Shown here in pieces: positions 46,000 through 57,204 of a stretch of DNA of 64,000 nucleotides (its first letter is position 1; each line of letters begins with the position of its first letter). Under the pieces are notes generated by a model. That model ran no database searches and was not told the origin of the DNA. It was given only the letters and a program-made list of their open reading frames with translations. This stretch comes from Cordilura impudica. Its lineage: Eukaryota > Arthropoda > Insecta > Diptera > Scathophagidae. The translations under genes and the position numbers were made by a program. The stretch is from the NCBI GenBank assembly GCA_963682025.1, contig OY821517.1, positions 54,272,716-54,336,715 on the forward strand, written 5' to 3'.

Positions 46000-46489
46000 G
46001 TTTTTAACGAAACATAAGGAATGGTTAGCTCAGGGCTATTTTGTTTTTAGTCAGACAACTGAAGACCTCAACTTTGAAGAAAATCGGAAATAACTGCCTT
46101 GTAAATACATCAAGGGCAGGACGGCCACCTAAGTCTTTTGAATTGTGCACCGACACATCTAAGATAAAAAAAAAATCCGTGGGCTGGTGAACTCAACATC
46201 TACGGCTGAATTACTTTTTGCTGGTCAGATGGCCAAAGATCAGATGGGTTTCGTATCGCAGCAGATGTAATAAAATCGGTTGCGGAATCTGAAGTTGAGG
46301 CAACTCAATTATTAAAAGCTAGAAAAGAGGTACAGCTGCAACGGTCACTAACAAGAGAAGAAGCACTTGCATTATATATTGATACAAAATTAACTCGCAA
46401 CAGTTACAAAGCTCTGCGGAAACAGGCAATGAAAGTGGGTCACTTATTTCCACCTGAATACACATAGGTCATATCCGTCTGTTATGTCT

Positions 46490-47949
46490 GGATATACACC
46501 TAACCTAGTAGATCGGCTTGTTGTGCGCTCTACATCTCTACTTTCCGGTTATCTACCCCTCTTACTAACTTAGAAATTCGGTTTCATCAGCAAATATCTT
46601 GAGTATTTTCCAGCTTATCCCCCTTAGACCCGTCAGGCCTGGTAAGATGTCGTTGGATAGATATCTGACCCTTGTTCTCGCAAATGCAGGACAGTAACAG
46701 AGGTAGTGTTATAGGGTTTCGTCATCCTTTCCGCAAGCTCTACAAACGGCTGATTCCGCCCGTCCTATAGGGTATAGGTGAGCCCTCAGCTCAGTGTCCA
46801 GTGAGGATGCCAATTACCCTACTAAGTTCTACCTTATTCAGATTCAGGATCTCCCTTGTTCTTGTAGCGTTGGGTGAACCCCATAATATCTTTGTAACCT
46901 TACCCACGTCATTCTCTTCCCAAATTGATACATGCGAATTGGTCGCCCAGTCTGCCAGTTCCAATTTGGGAGACTTGAAAGGTGTTAGGTTTTCCAAATT
47001 TACTCTTTCCAGGAAAGAGCCCTTCCTGGCCAGTTTGTCAGCAATTTCATTTCCCATTATACCACTGTGTCCTGGGATCCAAACGATCTGCCTCTTCTGG
47101 AGAAGTTTGAAATCTCCTCCTTACACTCGAGGATAGCCCTTGATCTAGTTTTGTCTGCGGATATGGCTCTGATATCCGTAAATATTTTCACGTCTCCGGG
47201 ACTTGGGGAATCCCGTGCGTTAATATACCTAATACATTCCTTTATCGCCACCAATTCAGCCTGAAAGACGGAGTTGTGGTCCGGAACACGGAGGTATATC
47301 CCTGTGGAACGGTCCTCATCGTAGAAACCTATCCCAGTCTTACCATGCAGACTAGAGGCGTCCGTATAGTAATGTGACCCTGGAAGGTTCTGTAGAATAT
47401 TCCCGTTCATCCAACTTTCCCTGTCTGGTATCCGTATACTGCAGGGTATATCTGTTGACACTTCCGCGATTCTATCACAGCTAATATTCACTGTTTTGAG
47501 TCCCGGAATTTGGTCTAAAATAGTCTGGTGTCTGGTCATGTGGTCGATGATATATTCCCCTGTTACCCTTAGTCGTAACATGGCCAGAGCTGCCTCATAT
47601 TTAATTCTAATCTCGATTGGGTGTATGGATAGAATATTCTCTAAAGCCCTCGAAGATGTAGTCCTTATTGCACCACTGATTCCTATGCAACAGAGACGCT
47701 GTATCTTTTGGAGTGGTTTAATGTAACATTTCCTGTTCATTGATGTCCATATGACTATGGATGCGTAGGTTAGAATAGGTCTAACGACGCTTGTGTACAG
47801 CCAATATGTCATCCTCGGGTTTTAGCCCCATTTTGAGCTTATAGCCCTTCTGCAGATGGCCCATACACGATGAGCCTTCGCGACCCTGCTCTCGATGTGG
47901 TTTTTCCAAGTAAATTTTTTATCGAGAATCACCCCAAGGTATTTACGAA
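46490..47949 (-). pseudogene. LINE fragment with RNase H, inserted in the Transib-like relic
   Basis: Reading leftwards: RT C-terminal part from MTYWLYTSVVRPILTYAS, then the RNase H domain with its acidic residues in YYTDASSLHGKTGIG, SVFQAELVAIKE and IFTDIRAIS, and the end IVWIPGHSGIMGNEIAD, then KLARKGS. A frameshift near 47110 splits it. 5'-truncated; no clear poly(A) tail and no certain target duplication. RNase H after RT is typical of the I, R1 and LOA-related clades. Frames 47812-47057 and 47057-46791 carry it. Confidence 0.8.
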
Positions 47950-49218
47950 TATTTATTTGTCATTTCTTTCGTGCCTTTAATACTGCGATTAAAAGAAAAT
48001 CCAAGTGTAGTTCTCTGGCAAAATGAAAGTCCATCGTCCACTCGGCTTCGTCGACCAATAAAATTTTTGTTTGCTAAAGAAACAGAAGAACTTTAGGTAG
48101 AGGTGTTTAAAAGCATTCGCGATCAAATTGATACATTGAATAATTTCGAAATAACAGTAGCAACAAAAAATCTCAAAATTGAATATGAATTTGTGTTGAC
48201 GATGATTGATGGTAAAATTGCCAATTATTTAACTTCTCACAAATCACAATCTTGCTAAATTTGTGGCGCTAAGCCTACTGAAATGAATAAAATGGTAATT
48301 GATAAGAATCCAAATACCGAATTTTATTGTTACGGTCTCTCAAGGTTACACGCTTGGATAAAAACATTTGAGTGCCTTTTACACATTGCATATAGGCCAG
48401 AAGTAAAAAAATGGGCAATAAGAGACAACGACGATAAAATGTTGGTCAAAACGTGTAAGAAACGAATACAAGATCAATTTAAGACTGAAATGGGTCTCAT
48501 AATCGACAGGCCAAAACCGGGTTTTGGAACTACAAACGATGGCAATACAGCAAGAAGATTTTTTAAAAATCATGAGAAATCTGCAGAGATAACTGGACTG
48601 GACAAAAAACTAATAAATAATTTTTATTTTATTTTAAGTTGCATTTCTTCCGGCCATGAGAAAAAATTTGCCCTTATTTGAATTCTTCTTGAAAGAAACG
48701 AAGGAATTATATTTGGAGCAATATAGCTGGTATTGTATGCCTGTTAGCGTGCATAAAATTCTTTGTCATGGTAGTAAAATTATCAAATCGTGCATTGTCC
48801 CAATTGGACAATTGTCTGAAGAGGCACAAGAGGCACGCAACAAAGATTGCAGACGTTTTCGAATGTCACACACTCGAAAAACATCTAGAGTCGATACGAA
48901 TAGAGACTTGCTGAATATGTTACTCATATCTTCAGATCCTCTTATAAATTCTTATAGAGAAAACCATTTAAAATATCTTCGACAAATCTCTCCAGATATT
49001 TTAAAACATCTTGTCCATCTTTTCTAAGGATGATGAAGTCGATCTTGAAGAATATTCTTCCCGCAGCATTGATAGCGATTCATCATAAATATCTGTGAAT
49101 ATGTTGTATAATATATTTCTGTAAAAAAAAAATAATCTAGAGCAATATCTTTTTTTTTTGTTTCTTCAAACTTGTCATATTTTGGAAAAAGTATAACTTT
49201 GGTCTATTAAAATAATAA

Positions 49219-49595
49219 CTAGCAGATTCCAGCCCTCAAAATTCGAGTGCATATTCTAGGAAATCGTATTTTTTCATTAAATAAAGGCCCTAAAGGTATG
49301 CTAATCAATTATAGCCAATTCACAAATCAACACAAAAAACAAACTCATTAATATTACAAACACATTAAAAAATTTAATAAACACACACGTAGCATTGTAT
49401 AATTTTATGTATGTGTTAGTAGCAACTTTAAATGCAATTTACTCCAAATAAAGGAAAAAATTAAGAAATCTGTAATTCTGCAAAACGGCTAAAAATAAAT
49501 ACCTTTCAAATAATATACGTTTGATCAAAATCGGGATAAAATGGCAGAACAAAACATCGGTCACAAGAAATCGCCTAGCCTATTTATATTATAGA
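49219..49595 (-). mobile_element. H1 Helitron-like element, - copy
   Basis: Full length, about 377 bp; CTAG at left, CCTATTTATATTATAGA at right. The 3' palindrome has one mismatch (CTCAAAATTCGAG). Confidence 0.75.
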
Positions 49596-51084
49596 TATCT
49601 AAAAATAATAAGTCGACAAAAATTAATTTTTGCACAAAAATCAACGAAAACCACAGTTGTCTTATTGCATAATTCTTTTTTCAACATTTCATTGTTTATA
49701 TTTTATATGAATTTTTTTTGGTCAAAAAGCACAAGAAATTTCTATCACGTGCCACGCCCACTAAAATGTATTTGTGGAACTTTCCCAGAACAAAAGTTAT
49801 TAAGTGCGACTAAAGCAACAATTTAAGCTAAGAAAAAAATGTTTTCGTCAAGCTTATAAGTATGAAGCGATCCATTGTGCGTCGTTGCATTATTTGGGGG
49901 ATTCACTTAATTTTAAATGTACGAATACATTTTCTGCCACTTATAGTCACCATACTACATTTTTTGCATTGTTAAAACAAAATGTAAGTAAAATCTTTCC
50001 GTTAGTTTGTTGAACAACAATTAAAATTTCCAATCTTTAAATGACAAAAAGTTTTTGATTAAAAAATATTTTTATTAAAATTGTTAATATTTAAAATTTT
50101 CATCTTCAAGTGTACGAATACTTTTTCTAGCAAGTATAAATTTGCAAAAATATCTAAAAACATTTTGAACACAAAAGGTTAAAATTTTTGCATAAAAATA
50201 TGCAATAGTTTAGACGATTACATAATTCAAATGTAAATTGAAAATAATTATGAAAAACAACACAGTAAAACTAAAGAACTGCCGAGAGAAAAACAAATCA
50301 GATTTTGAAAGTGCGAGTAAATTCAAATGAAAACTATTTCAAAAGAAAACTATTTCATATCGCACGCGTCCATCACACCACCACCCATACATATGTATAT
50401 ATAAAGAAAGTTTTACTTTAAAGTTTGTTAAATAATGTTTAATACAAAAACACACACGCAATTTGCATCTATATTTAGAACATGTGCATCAAAAACTAAA
50501 ATAAGTTGGAGGAGGGTGAGGGGAAGGGTTTTGTTTTTTTACGATTAATAAATACAAAAGTGTTTTACATACATTTTCAATACACACATGCCACACATAT
50601 TCATATGCTCGTGTACTCGTATTATATTGCATCAGATAAGAACAGGAAATATAGTAAGTTGTTTCTACAAATGTGTGTTTGTAAATGAGCAAACTTGTAG
50701 AAAAAGAAAGAAGAAGAAAAAAACGCACATTATGCAAATGATAGAAAAACTGTTAGAACTTCATGTGCATATAGTCGTACTCCAACGTACTTCAAGTTCA
50801 AACTTTTACTCATCTGTGTTCGTTCGTTCGTTCCCTCGTTCATTCCTGTATATGGCTTACTTATCATGTGTGGCAAGCCAATGTATTTTGTATTCTGTAT
50901 TCTGTATTCTGTCTAAATATTTATTTATATATAGTTATCTATTTTCGTATGCATACATATACGTACTCGTGTGTATGTATTAATATTAATAGATGTATAT
51001 ACAGTGCATGACAATACAATGGAAACTTTAAAGAAAATATATATTTGAAGATCATTAAATTAAAAGGGGTTTTATTCATTTAAA
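49596..51084. other. Mostly unique sequence, no gene found
   Basis: Includes one isolated GTGCCACGCCCACTAAAATG (49748) like family C, a GGAGGAGGGTGAGGGGAAGG stretch at 50509, and AT-rich DNA. Two frames of 60 and 131 codons overlap around 50500-50980 but have no family resemblance and run through simple repeats. Confidence 0.35.
50815..50912 (+). repeat. Simple repeats (TTCG)n and (TATTCTG)n
   Basis: TGTTCGTTCGTTCGTTCC at about 50818 and, shortly after, TTTTGTATTCTGTATTCTG, then TATTCTG at about 50886. Short and imperfect. Confidence 0.7.
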
Positions 51085-51761
51085 AATTTTTATACCCTAT
51101 ACCACTATGGGTTTGGGTATAATGACTTTGTGCTGCTGTTTGTAACACCAAAAATATTTGACCTTCACCCATCTTTAATTATACCGACCGAATAAGAATC
51201 ACTATCTGATTCGATTTAACGATGTCCGTCCGTCCGTCTGTGTGTCCATGTAAACTTTGTAATCAAACTACAGGTCGCAAATATGAATATATTTTAATGA
51301 AATTTGGTGTACAAGCTTTTATCAACCATAGGATGAACGCTATTGAAATTGGTGAAATTCAGTCCATGTTCAGACCTAGTCCCCATACAAATGACCCCTA
51401 TGAAATTGACTTAAATGTCCATAAGATCCAAATTATCATATAGATCTCGGTCAAATTGGGTGTGTGTGTGTTTATTACATCTATTTATCATTTTGCCAAA
51501 AATAAACCCCATACGGCAATTCTTTGTCAAAGTCCCCGTATAAAGGTGCTTCCCGATTTTCACTTAAATCTATGAAAAAACAAAAATATTTCATAGATTT
51601 TTCTCAAATTTGGTTTGTATAAATTTTTTCAAAATATAATTGACTTTACCAAATATGGTCAGGATCGGTCCCTTTTTCGACCTAGTCCCCATATAAATAT
51701 AGCAACCGATATGAACTTTTTCATATCTGCAGCCAAAAAAATTAATTACAATGCCACCCAA
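51085..51761 (+). repeat. Family D repeat, left piece, split by an inverted-repeat element
   Basis: One of the best D copies: ACCCTATACCACTATGG start, GTCCGTCCGTCTGTGTGTCC, CAAACTACAGGTCGCAAATA and CCCCATATAAATATAGC. It breaks at ATGCCACCCAAA and resumes at 52536 with TGGTTAATGTTTATTTTC. Confidence 0.85.
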
Positions 51762-52535
51762 AATTCTGTGGTTTTCTGGAAAAACCGCGTATGTCCATTT
51801 TTGTCAGTTTTGAGTTAACGATGCCAAATACAATAATTTTTAACGCTCTTTACATGTGTTAAATTAAAAAAAAAAAAAATTGACCTTTTCTGAGTTTTTT
51901 CTTTAAATAACGACGTAGCTTAAATGTTTATTAAATTAATTTGCAGCACTATCAACGAATGTCAACCTACGTTTGATCGCTGACAAATTATTTTCTCAGA
52001 AAACGACACATAGCGACATACGTTGTTATTGATGAAAAAAAAAATCAAAATAATTTTCGATTATTTTTCAGTTTATAACCACTTATAAAAGCTTGTGGGT
52101 TAATTTCTGTTATTTTTTTTTTTCACTATAATTTTTGATACGTTGTTATATTCTCATCCTAAGTCCCGTTAACTTTTTGTTGACGAACCAAAAAATCAAT
52201 TTTTCAAGCAACAACAACTTATGTCTACATAGGTGGTTGCATTGGTAGTTTTCTTTTTCAAAGAAAACGACGTTTGTCGACATAAGTTATTATATCTGCG
52301 CAAACTTTAAGTGTTATTTACATATTGTTTGTTCGTCCTTCTCTAGGATCTATTCCTCTGAAGATTTTTTACTCAAAATTTTATATTCAGTATTTAATGC
52401 CCATATCTACAGGACTGTGAAATAAAAAGCTCTACAAACTTTATCGAGCCCATAATTTCAAATATAACGTTTTTTGGCGCCCCTGAACATTCTGATTTTA
52501 TGACATACGCGGTTATTCTAGGAAACCACAGAATT
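51762..52535. mobile_element. 774-bp element with 35-bp inverted ends
   Basis: The left end AATTCTGTGGTTTTCTGGAA is followed by AAACCGCGTATGTC. The right end in reverse is AATTCTGTGGTTTCCTAGAA followed by TAACCGCGTATGTC. It interrupts a D repeat. There is no gene. Inside, GAAAACGACACATAGCGACA at about 52000 and GAAAACGACGTTTGTCGACA at about 52262 are two related motifs. Any target duplication is at most 2 bp. Confidence 0.7.
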
Positions 52536-52625
52536 GGTTAATGTTTATTTTCTATATCCAAATAGTTGGACTGAAGAGATAGGGTCTCTAAACCATGGTA
52601 TAGGGTATTTTCTCACTTGTTATGT
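52536..52625 (+). repeat. Family D repeat, right piece
   Basis: Continues the copy at 51085-51761 and ends GATAGGGTCTCTAAACC, ATGGTATAGGG, then TTTTCTCACTTGTTA, the normal right end of the family. Confidence 0.75.
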
Positions 52626-52663
52626 TTTCTTTATTTAAAAAAGAAAAAAATATCTATAATATT

Positions 52664-53029
52664 AATAGGCTAGCCGATTTCTTGTGACCGATGTTTTGTT
52701 CTATTGTTTTATCCCAATTTTGACCAAACGTATATTATTTGAAAGGTATTTCTTTTTAGGTGTTCACCAGATTTACAGATTTTAAAATTTTTTCCTTCAT
52801 TTGGAGTAAATTGCATTTAAAGTTGCTACTAACACATACATAAAATTATACAATGCTATGTGTGTGTTTATTAAATTTGTTAATGTGTTTATAAGAAAAA
52901 TTAGTTTGTTTTTTGCGTTGATTTGTGAATTGGCTATAATTGATTAGCATACCTTCAGGGTCTTTATTTAATGAAAAAATAAAATTTCCTAGAATTTGCA
53001 CTCGAATTTCGAGGGCTGGAGTGTGCTAG
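52664..53029 (+). mobile_element. H1 Helitron-like element, + copy
   Basis: A 366-bp copy with TCTATAATATTAATAGGC start, palindrome CTCGAATTTCGAG and CTAG|T end. Confidence 0.8.
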
Positions 53030-53039
53030 TTAACATAAA

Positions 53040-53585
53040 ACAGCTTAACAAAAAAAAAATTGTATATGTTGTGGTTTCGTATGATGTGGTTTCTGTAGAT
53101 CTACTCTGAATTTGCAAACTAAAATGAAAAAAAAACAAAAAAAAGAAACCAAAACTGGCGGTAGCATCGTTGCAAACAACAACCAGGCTCAACAAACACT
53201 AGATGTTGATGAAGTTACAAACACAACTAAAAACGTATTCCTCCACTTACCAATTCTTAAGTGTAAATATGAAAACCTGCAGGAATTATTGAAAGCATGT
53301 AATATTGTTGATTATGCAATTAGAAAAAACATCAATTGATTCAAAACTATTCTGTCAAACGCAAGAGGATTTTGAAAAAAATTTACAAGAGATTGTCTAC
53401 AAATTATGAATTCTTTACATGCTTATCCAAAAACGATAGACTGTATAAAGTATTGTTTTTGGGTTTGATAAAAAAGTAAATAAAGAAGTATGGTTTTAGA
53501 ATGCATTGATGGCAAAATGATACAGAAATCAAATCAAGCATATGTTGAACGTTGTTTGGCCATATAACTTATTTCTGGTAAATAT
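53040..53585 (+). pseudogene. LINE ORF1, N-terminal part
   Basis: In shifting frames: QTKMKKKQKKETKTGG, TKNVFLHLPILKCKYENLQE, then KNDRLYKVLFLGL. The latter is like the gag-type domain of I/Jockey-group ORF1 proteins. The reading continues, after a repeat insertion of about 2.9 kb, with the zinc-knuckle half at 56470. The assignment depends on that second half. Confidence 0.5.
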
Positions 53586-54204
53586 ATTTTTTGTTAATTA
53601 TGATGACATGTATTTACCATGCATGGGAGTTGCCATGCACACTGGTTTGATTTCGCCCATTTTTCACATAACTTCTCACACCCATCATTCGTGAACTCAC
53701 AGGTAATTTCAAGACTGTCGGGTTTATAGTACTCCAGATAATGTTTTTTTTGTATGGAAAGTGCCAGTACCACTAAGCCAATCCTGCCCCTTATTGGAAC
53801 GACTAATCACATTAACAACCAATTGACGTACAGAAAGTTTCAAGACTCTGGCCGTCATAGTACTCTAGATATATGATGATATGTATTTACCATATATATG
53901 GGAGGCGCCACGCTCCCTTGTTTGATCTCGCCCATTTTTTAGCCACCTTCCTACATTATTAACTTATGTAGTCCTACAAAGTTTCAGGACTCTTGCTATC
54001 ATAGAGCTGATGATATATGACGTTAAAAATTTTTAATATATGGGGGGTGCCACGCCCACTTCAAATATTAATAAATATAGCCAATTTAACTTTCCCGATA
54101 CAAAATTACACACTGTGAAAATTTCAAGAAGATCGGTCTTATGCAGAGTTCAGAACAAAACAACACTCGTACATATATGTAAAGAAAAATATAGCTCAGA
54201 TCAA

Positions 54205-55165
54205 TTATGTGTATTTCTAAATTTTGTACGGCGCCCAACACAACAATGACTTGTTTCGTTTTAATATTACGTTACCTAAACGAACATTTTTCTATCGCGT
54301 ATTTTTGTTTCGAACACACATAAACCACACAAAATCGAATGTAGCTTTACTTTAAGTTCGTTTTCTTTGACGTGTACTACTAAAAAAAACAGAACATATT
54401 CTTCAACGCGTACATCTACAAATTGAAACATTACCCACTCGCGAACGAAAAAAAAACGAAATTAAGTCATAAACAACATATAAGATTTCTCTGTTTTCTA
54501 TCTTATACTATCTTTTCATTTTTATTTTTTTACTATTATCCTTTTTTTATTTTTTTATAACTGCTAATGAATTATTTTAGATTTTTTTAATAAATTTGGT
54601 TGAAACAATTGTTGTCGCTATTATAGGGGTGTTTCAGATTTTTCCGATCGCGAGTGGATAATATATTAATATTTTAGAGTACGCGTTGAAAAACATGTTC
54701 TGTTTTTTAGCAGTACACATGCAAGAAAACCAACTTAAAATAAAGCTACACTCGAATCTGTGTGGTGTATGTGTGTTCGAAACAAAAAATATGTGATAGA
54801 AAAATATTCGTGTAGATTACGAAATATTAAAACGAAATATAGTCATTATCGTGTTGGGCGCCGTACAAAATTTAGAAACACACATAATTGATATGAAAAT
54901 AAAAATATGTGTTGGCTGCTTTAGAACAGACCATTGTGTGTTTCATGTGTGCATTTTCTGAACCTTGTGTGTGTTCGAAAAAAAAAATTCGCGATAGAAA
55001 AATGTTCGTGCAGATAATTGAAATATTAAAACGAAACAGTCATGATGCGTTCGGCAACGTACAAAATTTAGAAACACACATAATTGATATGAATATAAAA
55101 ATATGTGTTGGCTGCTTTAGAACAGAACATTGTGTGTTTCATGTGTGTATTTTCTGAACCTTGGT
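54205..55165. repeat. Fold-back repeat FB1, copy b
   Basis: The left arm (54205-54485) reads TTGTACGGCGCCCAACAC... and is the approximate reverse complement of the right arm (54640-54890), which ends GTTGGGCGCCGTACAAAATT. After the right arm a unit of about 196 bp, with GTGTGTTCGAAA, TAGAAACACACATAATTG and GTGTTGGCTGCTTTAG, is present twice. AT-rich loop. No gene. Confidence 0.75.
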
Positions 55166-55209
55166 CTTATGGTTTAGCCAATGTCAAACCCACAAACAAA
55201 CAAATTTTC

Positions 55210-55213
<4 letters not shown>

Positions 55214-55243
<30 letters not shown>
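55214..55243 (+). repeat. (TA)n microsatellite
   Basis: About 15 TA dinucleotides in a row, just after fold-back copy b. Confidence 0.9.
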
Positions 55244-55244
<1 letters not shown>

Positions 55245-55554
55245 GACTAGTATGCTCAGCCTCGCTTTGCTACGACCTACCGAGACTTATGTAATGTTTT
55301 ATTTTATAATAAATTTTTTCTACAAAGCTTGTATTGTGCAATTAAAATATTTAATTTAATTCATTTTATATGTTTTTTATTTCAATGCTTGCTGACATAC
55401 AATATTTTTTTTTCATTAGGTGCAACAATTATCAAATTTTTCGGCGTTCCTACAATGGAACAAGGTGCGTATAGCTGCCCATGAGAAGAACATGGATTTT
55501 CTAAATTAAATCTGGCAAATTTTAACTATTGGCCTTGAATTTAGAATATCATTT

Positions 55555-55705
55555 GGCAAATTTTCATTTTAGCGATTTTTTTATTATGGTGATTTTTGGT
55601 TTCAGCTTTTTTTTTTGATTGACCATTTTTGATTATGAAGATATTTGTTTTTGGCGATTTTTATTTTTCGAGATTCTAGGCGATTTTTGAATTTGGCGAT
55701 TCTGC
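55555..55705 (+). repeat. Degenerate minisatellite with GGCGATTTTTG
   Basis: Imperfect units such as TTAGCGATTTTTTTATT, TGGTGATTTTTGGTT, TTGGCGATTTTTATTTT and TAGGCGATTTTTGAATT, 14-20 bp long. No coding frame. Confidence 0.6.
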
Positions 55706-56469
55706 CCATATTTTACACGACTACTCACATTGATAATTAACGTACTTGTCAAAAGTTTCAAGACTGTCGCTTTCGTAGTACGTCATATTTTTTGTATAGT
55801 AGGTGCCACGCCCACTAATCCCATTCGGCCCAATTTTTATCGGACTACTCACTGATGGACTTATGCAAAGTGTCGAGGCTTTCCCTTTTATAGCACACAA
55901 TTTATAGGATATTATACATTTACTTTGTATGGGCGGTGCTACGCCTACTGCTCCGATCATGGCCATTTTTTGCTCGACCACTCATATAAATAACTTATGG
56001 GCTCATGCAAATTCACAAGGCTCTAACCTTTAAAGTACTCCAGATATATGTCAGTTAATAATTACTTTATATAGGGAGTGCCATGCCCATGATGCGCTAT
56101 GTCCGACTACTCACATTAATAATAGATGAGCTCAGACGAATGCAAAGCTGTTTCTGTCATAGTACTCGAGAATATATAATATTCAATTATTACTTCGTAT
56201 GGGTGGTGCCACGCCCATTTATTTCATCCCGCCCATTTTCGGCATGACATCACACAAATTTGCAAAGGTCTCTCTGTAATAGTACTCAATATACATGGTA
56301 TTAAATGTTCACTTTATATTGGCGGTGCTACGCCCACTAAAAACATCAAACAAATTTATAGCCTATGTCCATCGCTAAGGAGCATTCTAAATACTGGAAT
56401 CAACATTTTAAAAATCAGATGAGTAGTTACGGAGATTACCTTCTATCTTTTTATTATATTGGTATAGAT

Positions 56470-57190
56470 TAGTATAGATATTTCAAAAGACAATCGATTA
56501 CTCTTAAAGAACTTAGACAAAATTACTTTTGCATCGAACATTTGAAAGTCAAATGGGAGTTTCGTAGAAAACGAAGGAACAAAATAACACAATGTTATAA
56601 TCGCGAAATGTTTGGGCATGGATCAACAGAGTGTTCCGTGAAAACATTCTGCTCAAAGTGCTCTGGAAACCACCAAACTGTGAATTGTAATGAAAACACA
56701 ATAAAATATGCAAGCTGCAAAGGTAATCACCAGAGACGTGGGAATATTCAAAACGTTCCTCAATACATTGGCTTCAATACCCAGTTTCCTACTCTGCATT
56801 CAGAAACATCAGCTGCTAAATTTAAATAATAATACCAAAATATAACATTTGAACTTATACCTACATAAGTTAAGGGCATACTAAACAAAATGTGACCAAT
56901 TAGAAGTTGTGTCAAATACTGCAACCAAATTCCTCTCATAATGGCACAGTAAGCAGCAGTAAAAATAATAACGTGAAATGCAAGAGGCATCCGAGATAAA
57001 AAGTGTGAATTGTTTGAATTTCTAGCTAGGTATGAAATCGAAATTCGTCTATTAAAAGAAAGATGGCTATCATCGGATTTTTCAATCAAAAGCAGCGCTT
57101 ATTCCTGCGATAGAAATGATAGGCAGTTTTAATATATTTGCGTTATTTTTCTGGAGGTGCTGCGGGAAATAATGGACTAAATAGAACAAT
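56470..57190 (+). pseudogene. LINE ORF1 zinc-knuckle end and start of endonuclease
   Basis: The frame has ITLKELRQNYFCIEHLKVKW, then knuckles CYNREMFGHGSTEC (one C lost to R), CSKCSGNHQTVNC and CKGNH. ORF1 ends at a TAA near 56829. From 56950 a second frame reads KIITWNARGIRDKKCELF and SSAYSCDRNDRQF, the start of an endonuclease domain, with stops. It breaks off at 57190 where a fold-back repeat follows, so the RT is missing here. Confidence 0.7.
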
Positions 57191-57204
57191 TTTAGCAAGA
57201 TTCA

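Larger units (their letters stand above)
45712..49085 (+). pseudogene. Transib/RAG1-like transposase relic, split by a LINE
   Basis: The part before the LINE (45712-46489) starts MSRKNATLITHAEFFEV, has a 67-nt intron (45933-45999), then KHKEWLAQGYFVF, GRPPKSFELC and LTREEALALYIDTKL. The part after (about 47990-49027) has NESPSSTRLRRPIKF, MIDGKIANYLT, a finger-like ICGAKPTEMN, GLSRLHAWIKTFECLLH, NDGNTARRFF, WYCMPVSVHKIL and PIGQLSEEAQEARNK. The last blocks resemble RAG1 (compare its NFARKL and ESGNK blocks), which is known to derive from Transib-type transposases. At least two stops and two frameshifts. The superfamily rests on remembered motifs; no terminal repeats were found. Confidence 0.6.
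53590..56470. repeat. Composite repeat insertion: family C units and fold-back
   Basis: Family C units with GTGCCACGCCCACT variants occur at 53590-54210 and 55700-56470. Between them are a fold-back repeat (54205-55165), a (TA)n run (55214-55243) and a T-rich minisatellite (55555-55705). The outer C parts appear to form one element that inserted in a LINE ORF1 and was later invaded. It ends CTTTTTATTATATTGG, then TATAGATTAGTATAGAT. Confidence 0.6.

Noticed and set aside
50588..50983. 131-codon frame with signal-like hydrophobic end
   Set aside because: Runs through simple repeats and AT-rich DNA; the hydrophobic part is the translation of TATTCTG and TTTAT repeats.
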